From positions 1-64,000 of the forward strand of contig JAWWPG010000012.1 of the NCBI GenBank assembly GCA_033850885.1: DNA of 64,000 nucleotides. Direction: 5' to 3'. The notes beneath the pieces are model-generated. The model searched no databases and had not been told where the DNA came from. It was given only the letters and a program-made list of their open reading frames with translations. The translations under genes and the position numbers were made by a program. Numbering within the stretch: position 1 is the stretch's first letter; each line of letters begins with the position of its first letter. This document shows, one piece after another, positions 22,925 to 31,330 of the stretch. Source of the stretch: JAWWPG01 sp033850885 (GTDB lineage: Bacteria; Actinomycetota; Actinomycetes; Propionibacteriales; Nocardioidaceae).

Positions 22925-24355
22925 CACCAAGGCGAGCAGCATGACGACGACGATGGCGCCGGTGAACCCGGTCCACGGCAGGTTGGATGAGACGAGCCGC
23001 CCGCCGCGGCGCACGTCGCGGCTGAACGGGCCGCCCCACGCGACCAGGCCGGCGACCACACCGGCCACCACGAGGGATGACGTCTCGACCTGTGAGGGGC
23101 CGAACCTCGCAAGCACCACGAAACCGACCGCACACGCCGCGACGGACGCCGCGTTGGCGAGCGTGGCGCCCAGCGTGCGGGCCGCGAACCACGGAGCCAG
23201 CACGAGGGCCTTCGTCGCATCCCCTCGCCGGGGCCCACGCGCGACCCGCCACGCACGCACCGCACGGGTCGCCAGCGCGAGCGTCCGCAGCCCCCATGCC
23301 GCGCCCAGCAGCCATAGCGCGCTCACGAGGGGGGCGGCGACGGTGCCCGCGATGACGAGCAGGAACAGGTACGTCCAGAACACGGCCTGACGCAGGCGGC
23401 CGACCGCCGGCTCGGCAATGTCCGCGCCCGGGTGGGCAGGTGTCGGTGCGCCCGGGTGGGCAGACGCCGGTGCAGGTGCCGGGGCGACGGGGAGCCGGCT
23501 GGTGGGAGGGTGCGTGGGCGCGACCCGGGTGAGCGCGGTCGCCTCTTCGCGTCCTTCCAACGCATCGAGCCACTCGAGGAGCTTGCGGGCGGTCGGCCGA
23601 CCAGCAGGGTCGGGACGCAGGGCCGCGGCCAGCATCGCCACCATCTCGGCGGGCACGCCGGTCAGGTTCGCCTCGCCCCTGCGCGCTCGGTCCATGACCG
23701 CCATCGCGGGGCCGCTCCCGTAGGGTCCATGCCCGGTCGCGGCGTAGACGACGGTGGCGGCCCAGGCATGCACGTCGGCGGCCGGCGCGGGCGGGTCGCC
23801 GTACAGGATCTCGGGTGCGAGGTAGCCCGGAGTGCCGAGCAGGAAGCCGGTCTGGGTCAGCGTCACGTCGTCGGAGAGCTGGGCCAACCCGAAGTCGATG
23901 AGCACCGGATCGCCTTCGTGCATGAGGACGTTGGATGGCTTCACGTCACGATGGAGCACGTCCGCGCCGTGGACGACGACGAGAGCCTCGGCCAGCCCGC
24001 GCGCCAGCCGAGTCAGCCGGCGACCCTCGACCCGGCCTTCCCGCTCGACGACCTCGCGCAGCGAGGGGCCCGGCACGTATCTGGTGACTACGTACGGCGT
24101 CTCGCCCCAGGGGTCGGCGTCGTAGACCTCGGCGATGCGCGGGGAGTGCACGCGCCGGAGCGACGTCACCTCACGGGCCAGCCTGGCGCGGCCGCTGGCG
24201 TCGCCGACGACGTAGGGCCGCAGCACCTTGACCGCGACCCGGCTGTCGTCGGGGGCCTTGGCGAGGTAGACGACGCCCATGCCCCCCTCACCGATCTGTC
24301 CGATCAGCCGGTAGGGGCCGACGGTGTACGTCGACTGGGTCGCGGGGGTGGACAC
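22862..24355 (-). CDS. Membrane-attached Ser/Thr protein kinase (PknB-like)
   Basis: The protein has 497 residues. Kinase domain 1-275: glycine loop IGEGGMGVVYLA, VAVKVL with the ATP Lys, catalytic LHRDVKPSNVL, DFGLAQL and APEIL. A Pro/Ala-rich juxtamembrane stretch (VAPAPAPASAHPGAPTPAHP) follows. The last 180 residues carry about four hydrophobic helices instead of PASTA domains, an unusual sensor end that suggests sensing at or within the membrane. It is transcribed toward the glycosylase gene and overlaps it tail-to-tail. Confidence 0.92.
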   Translation of the reverse strand: MSTPATQSTYTVGPYRLIGQIGEGGMGVVYLAKAPDDSRVAVKVLRPYVVGDASGRARLAREVTSLRRVHSPRIAEVYDADPWGETPYVVTRYVPGPSLREVVEREGRVEGRRLTRLARGLAEALVVVHGADVLHRDVKPSNVLMHEGDPVLIDFGLAQLSDDVTLTQTGFLLGTPGYLAPEILYGDPPAPAADVHAWAATVVYAATGHGPYGSGPAMAVMDRARRGEANLTGVPAEMVAMLAAALRPDPAGRPTARKLLEWLDALEGREEATALTRVAPTHPPTSRLPVAPAPAPASAHPGAPTPAHPGADIAEPAVGRLRQAVFWTYLFLLVIAGTVAAPLVSALWLLGAAWGLRTLALATRAVRAWRVARGPRRGDATKALVLAPWFAARTLGATLANAASVAACAVGFVVLARFGPSQVETSSLVVAGVVAGLVAWGGPFSRDVRRGGRLVSSNLPWTGFTGAIVVVMLLALVSGLFAVQQIIGTTYLPFASR

Positions 24356-24364
24356 GGAGCTCGC

Positions 24365-25468
24365 CTAGCCGACTCGATGCAGCCAGCCGTGCGAGTCCGC
24401 TGCTCTGCCGTACTGGATGTCGAGCAGCTGGTTGCGAAGCTGCATCGTCACCTCGCCGGTGGGCATGGGGGAGGCCAGCTCGCCGCCTCGCCAGCGCAAG
24501 GCGGCGACCGGCGTCACGACGGCCGCTGTGCCGCACGCGAAGACCTCGGTGATCTCCCCTCGCGCGACTCCCTCTCGCCACTCGTCGATGCTGATCGCCC
24601 GCTCGTCGACCTTGTGACCGAGGTCCTCGGCAAGCTCGATCAGCGAGGCGCGGGTGACCCCCTCGAGGATGGAGCCGTTGAGCTCGGGGGTCGCGAGCGA
24701 CCCGTCGGCGTACACGAAGAAAAGGTTCATGCCGCCAAGCTCCTCGAGGATGGAGCGCTCCGCGGCGTCCAGGAACACCACCTGCTCGCAGCCGTTCGCG
24801 GCCGCCTCCTGCTGCGCGAGCAGGCTGGCGGCGTAGTTGCCCCCGCACTTGGCCGCACCCGTGCCGCCCGGGGCCGCCCTGGTCAGCTCCTCGCTCAGCC
24901 AAATAGACACAGACCTGACGCCGCCGTCGAAGTAGGAGCCGGCGGGCGAGGCGATCACCGTGAAGACGACCTCCTTCGCGGGCCGAACCCCGAGGAAGAC
25001 CTCGGAGGCGAACATGAACGGCCGCAGGTACAGCGACTTCTCGCTGCCGTCCGCCCCTCCCACGCTCGGCACCCAGTCGATGTCCGTCGTGACGAGCGCC
25101 TCGAGCGCCGCGATGAAGTCGCCCTCGGGAACAACCGGCAGCGCCAGCCGCGCGGCCGAGCGAGCGAAGCGCGCGGCGTTGACCTCCGGCCGGAAGAGCC
25201 ATACCGAGCCGTCAGGATGCCGGTAGGCCTTCAGACCCTCGAAGACCTCCTGCGCGTAGTGCAGGACCGATGTCGCCGGGTCGATGCTGAAGGGTCCGTA
25301 CGGCTTCACGGTGGCGCCGTGCCATCCCGTGTCGGGCGTCCACCTGCACACATACATGTGATCGGTGAAGTAGACACCGAAACGCGGGTCACTCAGGATC
25401 TCTTCGCGCCGGGCGCTGGTCTGCGGCGTACGGCTTCTCTCGATCGAGACCTGAGGTGACGACGTCAT
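24365..25468 (-). CDS. ilvE: Branched-chain amino acid aminotransferase
   Basis: The protein has 367 residues from ATG 25468. It is a fold-IV PLP transaminase: VLHYAQEVFEGLKAYRHPDG, catalytic Lys in GTGAAKCGGNYAASLLAQQE, substrate loop GGMNLFFVY and ITEVFACGTAAVVTPV, with the T-A-A phosphate contact. It makes the last step of Leu, Ile and Val synthesis. The rest of the branched-chain pathway is notably missing nearby. Confidence 0.95.
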   Translation of the reverse strand: MTSSPQVSIERSRTPQTSARREEILSDPRFGVYFTDHMYVCRWTPDTGWHGATVKPYGPFSIDPATSVLHYAQEVFEGLKAYRHPDGSVWLFRPEVNAARFARSAARLALPVVPEGDFIAALEALVTTDIDWVPSVGGADGSEKSLYLRPFMFASEVFLGVRPAKEVVFTVIASPAGSYFDGGVRSVSIWLSEELTRAAPGGTGAAKCGGNYAASLLAQQEAAANGCEQVVFLDAAERSILEELGGMNLFFVYADGSLATPELNGSILEGVTRASLIELAEDLGHKVDERAISIDEWREGVARGEITEVFACGTAAVVTPVAALRWRGGELASPMPTGEVTMQLRNQLLDIQYGRAADSHGWLHRVG

Positions 25469-25605
25469 GCGAGAACGGTATCCGACGAACGAGCGCGGAC
25501 CCACCGGCATGTATGCGTGGTCGACCCGTCCAGCCCGCTGATAACGAGAGGCCGTCGTCTCGCAGGCCGAGATGGACATCTCGGTCCGTGTGGGAGACTC
25601 GCGAT

Positions 25606-26172
25606 GTGAGTGCGCCGCTCGACCTTCCCGACGTCGTACGACGGGCACTCGACCTGTCACGGCGACGCGGCTTCGTCACCTCGAGCCGGCTGGAGACGGG
25701 TCGCCTGCTGGCCGCCCTCGCGGCGAGCCGCACCGGAACCCTGGCGGAGTGCGGCACCGGATGCGGTGTCGGCGCGGCCTGGCTGTCGAGTGCGGCGCGC
25801 GAGGGCAGCACGGTCCTGACCGCGGAGCTCGACCCGAACCTCGCAGGCGCCGTCGCGGAGCTCTTCCAGGACGACCCCCGGGTGCGGGTCGTCACCGGCG
25901 ACTGGGCGGCGTTGCGCGACAGCGGTCCGTTCTCGCTGCTCTTCCTCGACGTACCCGAGGCGAAGCGGTCCGGTGCCGACGAGGTGGCTGACCTGCTCGA
26001 ACCCGGCGGGGTCATCGTGATCGACGACTTCACACCATCCGCCTGCTGGCCGCCGATCTACGACGGGCGAGTCGACACCGTGCGGGAGAAATGGCTCACG
26101 GACCCCCGGTTCACCTCGGTCGAGGTCATGGTGACCGACGACGCAGCCGTGCTCATCGCGACCAAGCGCTGA
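25606..26172 (+). CDS. O-methyltransferase-like SAM protein
   Basis: The protein has 188 residues from GTG 25606, with GGGAG about 9 bases upstream. The Rossmann SAM-binding motif is LAECGTGCGVGAAWL, followed by LTAELDPN (motif II acidic residue) and LLFLDVPEAKR, GGVIVIDDF. The layout matches the caffeoyl-CoA/catechol O-methyltransferase family (PF01596-like). It is divergent from ilvE and convergent with serA. The substrate is unknown. Confidence 0.82.
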   Translation: MSAPLDLPDVVRRALDLSRRRGFVTSSRLETGRLLAALAASRTGTLAECGTGCGVGAAWLSSAAREGSTVLTAELDPNLAGAVAELFQDDPRVRVVTGDWAALRDSGPFSLLFLDVPEAKRSGADEVADLLEPGGVIVIDDFTPSACWPPIYDGRVDTVREKWLTDPRFTSVEVMVTDDAAVLIATKR

Positions 26173-26186
26173 GCCGGGCGCCGGTT

Positions 26187-27770
26187 TCAGAGGTCGATCG
26201 AGCGCGCGAGCTTGGCGTCCATCAGGTCCGCGGTCCGGTCGAGCACCTGCGACGGAAGGGCCGAGTCCAGGCGCAGCGCCACCAGCGCGAGGCCGCCGCG
26301 GGCCTCTCGGGAGACCTGCATGCCGGCGATGTTGATGTCGGCCTCCCCCAGGACGCTCCCGACCGCGCCCACCATGCCCGGCCTGTCGGCGTAGGTCACG
26401 AACACCAGATGTCCCGCGGGCTCGAGATCGACCTCGTACCCGTTGACCTCGACCAGCCGTTCGCGCTGGTGGATCCCCACCAGGGTGCCCGAGACGGACA
26501 CCTGAGTGCCGTCCGCGAGCGTGCCGCGGAGCGTGACGAGGTTGCGGTGGTCCGGGGTGTCTGGCTCGGTGACGAGACGGACGACGAGGCCACGCTCGTC
26601 GGCCAGCAGCGGAGCGTTGACGTAGGAGACGGTCTCCTCGACCGCGTCGACGAAGACACCTTTGAGCGCGGCGAGCTCGAGCACCTTCACGTCGTTCTGG
26701 GTGATCTCGCCGCGTACCTCGACGTCGAGCTGCTGCGCGACCTCGCCGGCGAGCGCACTGAATATCCGGCCCAGCTTCTCGGTGAGCGGGATGCCGGGTC
26801 GCACGTCCTCGGCGATCACGCCGCCTTCGACGTTGACCGCGTCGGGGACCAGCTCGCCGCTCAGCGCCAGCCGCACGGACGCCGCGACGGATATCCCGGC
26901 CTTCTCCTGCGCCTCCTCCGTCGACGCCCCGAGATGTGGGGTCGCGACGACGTTGTCGAACTCGAACAGGGGAGAGTCCGTGCACGGCTCCTTGGCGAAC
27001 ACGTCGAGCCCGGCGGCCGCGATCCGCCCCTCCTTGATCGCGTCGTACAGGGCCGACTCGTCGACGATGCCGCCGCGGGCCGCATTGACGATGACGGCGT
27101 TGGGCTTGCATCGGGCCAGCTGCTCGGCATCGATCAGCCCGGTCGTCTCCGGGGTCTTCGGCAGGTGGACCGTGATGAAGTCCGCCTCCTTCATCAGATC
27201 GTCGAGCGGCACCAGCCGCACCCCCAGCTGCGCCGCGCGCCCGGCCTGCACGAACGGGTCGTAGGCGATGACGGTCATCCCGAACGCACCGAGGCGCTGG
27301 GCGACGAGGACACCGATCTTGCCGAGGCCGACGATGCCGAGAGTCTTCTCGAACAGCTCGATCCCCGAGTACTTGCTCCGCTGCCACTCCCCGTTTCGCA
27401 GGGACGCGTTGGCCGGCGCGATGTTGCGGGCAGCCGCCAGCAGCAGACCGACGGCTAGCTCGGCGGCGCTCACGATGTTCGACGCGGGCGCGTTGACGAC
27501 CATCACACCGGTCTGGGTTGCCTTCTCGACGTCGATGTTGTCGAGCCCGACCCCGGCACGTGCGATGACCCTCAGCCGGGTTGCCGCTGCCAGCGCTTCG
27601 GCATCGACCTTGGTCGCACTCCGGACCAGGATCGCGTCGACGTCGCGGATCGCGGCCAGCAGCTCGGCGCGGTCCGCCCCATTACAGTGCCGGATCTCGA
27701 AGTCGGGACCGAGCGCCTCGACCGTGGCGGGGCTCAGCTCCTCGGCGATGAGCACGACAGGCTTTGTCAC
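26187..27770 (-). CDS. serA: D-3-phosphoglycerate dehydrogenase, long form
   Basis: The protein has 527 residues from GTG 27770, with AAGGAA six bases upstream. Catalytic and NAD domains: LGIVGLGKIGVLVAQRLGAF, INAARGGIVDE with the Arg and the HLGAST His. The long intervening domain and a C-terminal ACT domain (FVTYADRPGMVGAVGSVLGE) match the actinobacterial/mycobacterial type, which is subject to serine feedback. It commits 3-phosphoglycerate to serine synthesis. Confidence 0.97.
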   Translation of the reverse strand: MTKPVVLIAEELSPATVEALGPDFEIRHCNGADRAELLAAIRDVDAILVRSATKVDAEALAAATRLRVIARAGVGLDNIDVEKATQTGVMVVNAPASNIVSAAELAVGLLLAAARNIAPANASLRNGEWQRSKYSGIELFEKTLGIVGLGKIGVLVAQRLGAFGMTVIAYDPFVQAGRAAQLGVRLVPLDDLMKEADFITVHLPKTPETTGLIDAEQLARCKPNAVIVNAARGGIVDESALYDAIKEGRIAAAGLDVFAKEPCTDSPLFEFDNVVATPHLGASTEEAQEKAGISVAASVRLALSGELVPDAVNVEGGVIAEDVRPGIPLTEKLGRIFSALAGEVAQQLDVEVRGEITQNDVKVLELAALKGVFVDAVEETVSYVNAPLLADERGLVVRLVTEPDTPDHRNLVTLRGTLADGTQVSVSGTLVGIHQRERLVEVNGYEVDLEPAGHLVFVTYADRPGMVGAVGSVLGEADINIAGMQVSREARGGLALVALRLDSALPSQVLDRTADLMDAKLARSIDL

Positions 27771-27837
27771 AGCGATTCCTTCACGAGGTTGGGGCACTGG
27801 TCACCCGGGGACAGTCGGTCAGGGACCGCCAAGCCGC

Positions 27838-28686
27838 TCAGTCTAGTCCGGCCTCAGCAGCCCTCTCCCAGCCCATCAGGGAGCGGACACGAGCGCCTGC
27901 TGTGAGCAGCGGATCGGGGTCAGCCGCGCGTGTGCCCGCCGCGCGATCCGCGACCAGGTCGGCGTCGTGATCCCCTCGGGCGAGCGCGGTGGCGAAGAGC
28001 CTCAGGCCGTAGACACACTGAAGATAGGCGACCTCTGGCTGGCACCCCTTCTCGACGAGTGAGTCGAAGCCCGCCCGCACCAACGGGAGCACGCCACCCT
28101 CGAGCAGGGTCACCTCGGCAAAGCTGCGGGCTGTCGCGTACTCGTCGTCGGTCGTCCTGATGACGCCCGCTCGGGTGCCACCGATCGCCCTGGCATAGGC
28201 CAGCGCGACGGCCCAGGCAGCTCCGGATGCGTCCTGCACCACCGAGGCGAACAGCGGGACGCCGCGGCCCTGGTTGTACTCGTCGCGGACCACGGCGCCT
28301 GCGGCCCAGGGCACGATCCGCACGATGTCGACGCCGTCCGGCGGCTCCCGGTCCAGCGCAGCCACCGGGCCTAGCACGACGACGTCGCCGGCGACGAGGT
28401 TGGCGACCAGCGCCTCGATGCGCGAGGAGTCGCCCGGCACGGTGGCCGTCAGGACGACGAGATCGGCCTCCTCGCACGCCTCGTACGTCGTGACGACCCG
28501 CAGCCCCGCCCCGACGGCCTCGTCCCACAGCGGAGAGCGGGAGTCGAGCCCGACCCTCACATCCACCCCCGAGTCGCGCAGGCACAGCGCCTGTGCCGCA
28601 GCCTGGTCGTCGTACCCGAGGATGGCGACGTTGCGGTCCTGGACCAGTGCGAGGTCGGCATCCTCGTCGCCATAGGGCTCGGCCAC
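27838..28686 (-). CDS. Degenerate ketol-acid reductoisomerase-like protein
   Basis: The protein has 282 residues from GTG 28686, with AGGAGG about 10 bases upstream; KARI is normally about 335. The alignment to IlvC is clear (NVAILGYDDQAAAQALCLRD, GVPLFASVVQDASGAAWAVA, GGVLPLVRAGFDSLVEKG). The NADP loop GYGSQGHA is GYDDQAAA, the AHGF catalytic His region reads GPVAAL, the first metal Asp of the DLFGEQ block is replaced, and the second half of the knotted domain is missing. It occupies the chromosomal place of ilvC next to serA. It is probably not an active KARI; a scaffold or repurposed role is possible. Confidence 0.75.
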   Translation of the reverse strand: MAEPYGDEDADLALVQDRNVAILGYDDQAAAQALCLRDSGVDVRVGLDSRSPLWDEAVGAGLRVVTTYEACEEADLVVLTATVPGDSSRIEALVANLVAGDVVVLGPVAALDREPPDGVDIVRIVPWAAGAVVRDEYNQGRGVPLFASVVQDASGAAWAVALAYARAIGGTRAGVIRTTDDEYATARSFAEVTLLEGGVLPLVRAGFDSLVEKGCQPEVAYLQCVYGLRLFATALARGDHDADLVADRAAGTRAADPDPLLTAGARVRSLMGWERAAEAGLD

Positions 28687-28748
28687 GCGGCGCGATCCTC
28701 CTGTCGGTGGTAGCAGATGAACGGTACCGGAGGCACCGGCGGCTGCCC

Positions 28749-29837
28749 TCAGGGCAGCTTGGCGGCCCTGACGCACAGCACGTCCGGGAGATGGCTGGCC
28801 ACTGTGGCCCAGGTGTCTCCGGCGTCGTTGCTCGCGTACAGGTTGCCGTCGCGCGAGCCGAAGTAGAGCCCGGTCGGCGTGCCCCGGTCCGCGCACATCG
28901 CGTCCCGCAGGACCGCCGAGTAGAAGCCGTCGCCCGGCAGACCCTTCGAGAGCGCAGTCCAGGTCGCACCCGCGTCTCGGGACCGCCAGACCAGCGCTCG
29001 GGCGTCGGGGGGAATCCTTGTCGAGTCCGCTACGAGCGGGAACAGGTAGACGGTGTCGGGGTCGTGCGGGTCGATGACGATCGGGAAGCCGAAGTCGCTC
29101 GGGAGGCCGTCGGCGATCGACTCCCAGTGGGCACCACCGTCGTCGGTGCGGTAGACCCCGTGGTGGTTCTGCAGGTACATCCGCTCGGGCCGGCGAGGGT
29201 CGCCGGCGATCTTGTGCACGCACTGACCGAACTCCGGCCACGGGTCGGGCAGGAAGTAGGCCTTGACGCCCACGTTGGCCGGTCGCCACGAGTCCCCACC
29301 ATCGGTCGTCTGGTAGACACCCCCGGTCGACATGGCGACCGTCAGCACCGAGGGGTCCTCTGCGCTGGGCAGGATCGTGTGGATCGCCTGGCCGCCGAAG
29401 CCCGCCCCCCACTGGGCACGATGCGGGTGGTCCCACAGGGACCTCACCATGCTGAAGGTCTCACCCCCGTCGGCGCTGCGGAAGAGTGCCGAGGGCTGCG
29501 TGCCGGCGTACACCACATCCGGCTCGGCGACGGGCAAGGCGAGCTGCCAGACCTGCTCGAGTGCTGCGCCGGTGCCCTCCGGGAACCTGATGCCACCGTT
29601 GGGGGTCTCCTGCCAGGTGGCGCCGAGGTCGTCCGACCAGAAGACCTGCGGTCCGAAGTGGGAGCTCATCGCCCCGGCAAGGAGCCGAGGGCTGTCCCGC
29701 CGGGTGTCGATCGCGCACGCGACGACTTCGTTCATCAGGAAGTGCGGCCCGTCGAATGTCCACGACACACGGTCGTCGGAGCGCGCGAGCCAGAGACCCT
29801 TCCGGGTCCCGACCATCAGCAGCGTGACGCCCGACAT
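28749..29837 (-). CDS. BNR/sialidase-type repeat beta-propeller protein
   Basis: The protein has 362 residues. It carries repeated Asp-box motifs (SDDLGATWQE, SADGGETFS, TTDGGDSWRP, TDDGGAHWES, SRDAGATWTA, SNDAGDTWAT), giving a six- to seven-bladed propeller. No signal peptide is seen, so it is probably cytoplasmic. This group is annotated as exo-alpha-sialidase or glycosyl hydrolase, but the catalytic Arg triad is not apparent. Its start overlaps the VOC gene stop by TGATG. Confidence 0.8.
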   Translation of the reverse strand: MSGVTLLMVGTRKGLWLARSDDRVSWTFDGPHFLMNEVVACAIDTRRDSPRLLAGAMSSHFGPQVFWSDDLGATWQETPNGGIRFPEGTGAALEQVWQLALPVAEPDVVYAGTQPSALFRSADGGETFSMVRSLWDHPHRAQWGAGFGGQAIHTILPSAEDPSVLTVAMSTGGVYQTTDGGDSWRPANVGVKAYFLPDPWPEFGQCVHKIAGDPRRPERMYLQNHHGVYRTDDGGAHWESIADGLPSDFGFPIVIDPHDPDTVYLFPLVADSTRIPPDARALVWRSRDAGATWTALSKGLPGDGFYSAVLRDAMCADRGTPTGLYFGSRDGNLYASNDAGDTWATVASHLPDVLCVRAAKLP

Positions 29838-30214
29838 CAGGCGTCGTCCGCAGCTTGGGTGAGGCCGAGGGAGTTCCCCTCGGAGTCCTTGATCTGGGCC
29901 CACCAGCTTCCCCACGGCGCGATGGCGGCCTCGTCGACGATCTCCACACCGGCCGACTTCAGCTGCCCGCAGGTGGTCGCGATGTCGTCGGTGATGAGGA
30001 CGAACGGCGCCATCGCCCCGGTCTCGTTCGGCGCATGGAAGAGCACGAGCTTGGTCTGCGTGCCGGGCGGGCGCACCTCGATCCACTTGGAACCGTCCGG
30101 CTCGCCCATCGGTACGTCGGTGAGGAGCTCGAACCCGAGAACGTCGGTGTAGAAGCGCTTGGCTCGCTCCTGGTCGGCGACGTTGACGGTGACGAAGTCT
30201 ACTGCGGTGATCAC
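29837..30214 (-). CDS. VOC/glyoxalase-family protein
   Basis: The protein has 125 residues from GTG 30214, with GGGAGC six bases upstream. Two beta-alpha-beta-beta-beta modules: VDFVTVNVADQERAKRFYTD, VLGFELLTDVPMG, then VLITDDIATTCGQL and WWAQIKDSEGNSLGLTQ. The layout resembles antibiotic-resistance/extradiol-type VOC proteins of unknown substrate. It is co-transcribed with the BNR protein (1-bp overlap). Confidence 0.82.
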   Translation of the reverse strand: MITAVDFVTVNVADQERAKRFYTDVLGFELLTDVPMGEPDGSKWIEVRPPGTQTKLVLFHAPNETGAMAPFVLITDDIATTCGQLKSAGVEIVDEAAIAPWGSWWAQIKDSEGNSLGLTQAADDA

Positions 30215-30302
30215 TGCTTGCTCCCGGTTGCGTGTCCAGTGGCCCTTTCCCACATTCCTAGCAGATCTCCCCGCCGGCATCGACCGCTCGCGGGTGCTGA
30301 TG

Positions 30303-31220
30303 TCATGCCTCGAGGCGGTCGGCACCCGACACGACGTTCAGCAGCGGCCGGTGGTCGGCCACCCGGCGCAGCTGTTCGGAGACGAGGCGGTAGGCCCGAG
30401 GCCACATCGCTTGCGAGGCGCCCCCTCGGTGGTGCGAGATGATGACACCGGGCGCGCTCCAGAGGGGATGACCCGGCGGTAGCGGCTCCGGGTCGGTCAC
30501 ATCGAGTGCCGCGCGAAGCCGATGGGTGTGCAGCTCCACCAGCAGGTGGTCAGTGACGACCACGGCGCCCCTTGCGACGTTGACCAGGAGGGCGCCGTCT
30601 GGCATGGAGGCAAGGAAACCCTTGTCCACAAGGCCTCGTGTCTCATCGGTGAGCGGGAGGATCAGCACCACGATGTCGGCCTGTGGCAGGAGCGTCGGCA
30701 GCTCTTCGACCGCGTGAACCCCGTCCCGCGCTGTTCTGGCAACCATCGTGACGTCGCACTCGAAGCCCGCCAACCGGCGGCTGACCGCATGTCCGATGCT
30801 GCCGGCGCCGATGACGAGGACTCGCTGGTCGGCGACCGAGGAGGTCATCTGCTGCGTCCAGGTCTGCCCGCGCTGACCCTCGAACATGGACCAGAAGTCG
30901 CGCTGCGCCGCGATCATCAGACCGACCGCCAGCTCGGACGTCGCGGCGTCGTGCACCCCCGCCGCGTTGCAGAGGGTGACACCCCCGCGGGCCGGCAGGT
31001 AACTGTCGACCCCGGCGGTCAGGGTCTGAACCACCCGCAGCCGCGGCATGTGCGCGATCACCTCGATGGGCCTCCGGTCGAAGCGGTACGTCGGCACGTA
31101 GAACTCCGCCTCGTCGGCCTCCCGCGGCCAGTGCTCGGTGGCATCGGCGACGACGTACTCGAATCCGTCTCGGATGTCGTGATCGAGCAGCGACGGCGAG
31201 AATGGAAGGCAGACCCTCAT
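30303..31220 (-). CDS. D-isomer 2-hydroxyacid dehydrogenase-family protein
   Basis: The protein has 305 residues. The NAD-binding loop is VLVIGAGSIGHAVSRRLAGF; catalytic positions are Arg in LVNVARGAVV, Glu near LDVTDPEPLPPGHP and His in IISHHRGGAS. The N-terminal substrate domain includes VQTLTAGVDSYLP. The family reduces 2-ketoacids or oxidises D-2-hydroxyacids such as glyoxylate/hydroxypyruvate. Neighbours give no clue to the substrate. Confidence 0.9.
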   Translation of the reverse strand: MRVCLPFSPSLLDHDIRDGFEYVVADATEHWPREADEAEFYVPTYRFDRRPIEVIAHMPRLRVVQTLTAGVDSYLPARGGVTLCNAAGVHDAATSELAVGLMIAAQRDFWSMFEGQRGQTWTQQMTSSVADQRVLVIGAGSIGHAVSRRLAGFECDVTMVARTARDGVHAVEELPTLLPQADIVVLILPLTDETRGLVDKGFLASMPDGALLVNVARGAVVVTDHLLVELHTHRLRAALDVTDPEPLPPGHPLWSAPGVIISHHRGGASQAMWPRAYRLVSEQLRRVADHRPLLNVVSGADRLEA

Positions 31221-31231
31221 CGGGGCACCTT

Positions 31232-31286
31232 ATCCATCCCAGCGGCACCATCCATCCCGGCGACGCCATCCACCCTGGGCGGCACC
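31232..31286. repeat. Three imperfect 18-bp tandem repeats upstream of the sulfotransferase gene
   Basis: ATCCATCCCAGCGGCACC at 31232 is followed by two variants starting at 31250 and 31268. They lie between two divergent genes just upstream of an AT-rich stretch (31290-31325) that contains TTGACT and probably the promoter. Confidence 0.5.
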
Positions 31287-31330
31287 GCGATTGACTTGTA
31301 TGTTACTCAGGTTTCACTACTATTACAGCC

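Noticed and set aside
23432..25459. 675-residue plus-strand frame over the kinase and ilvE genes
   Set aside because: Covers two well-supported minus-strand genes; composition and lack of motifs mark it as a shadow.
28593..30152. 519-residue plus-strand frame opposite the BNR and VOC genes
   Set aside because: Antisense to clearly recognised proteins and without family signals.
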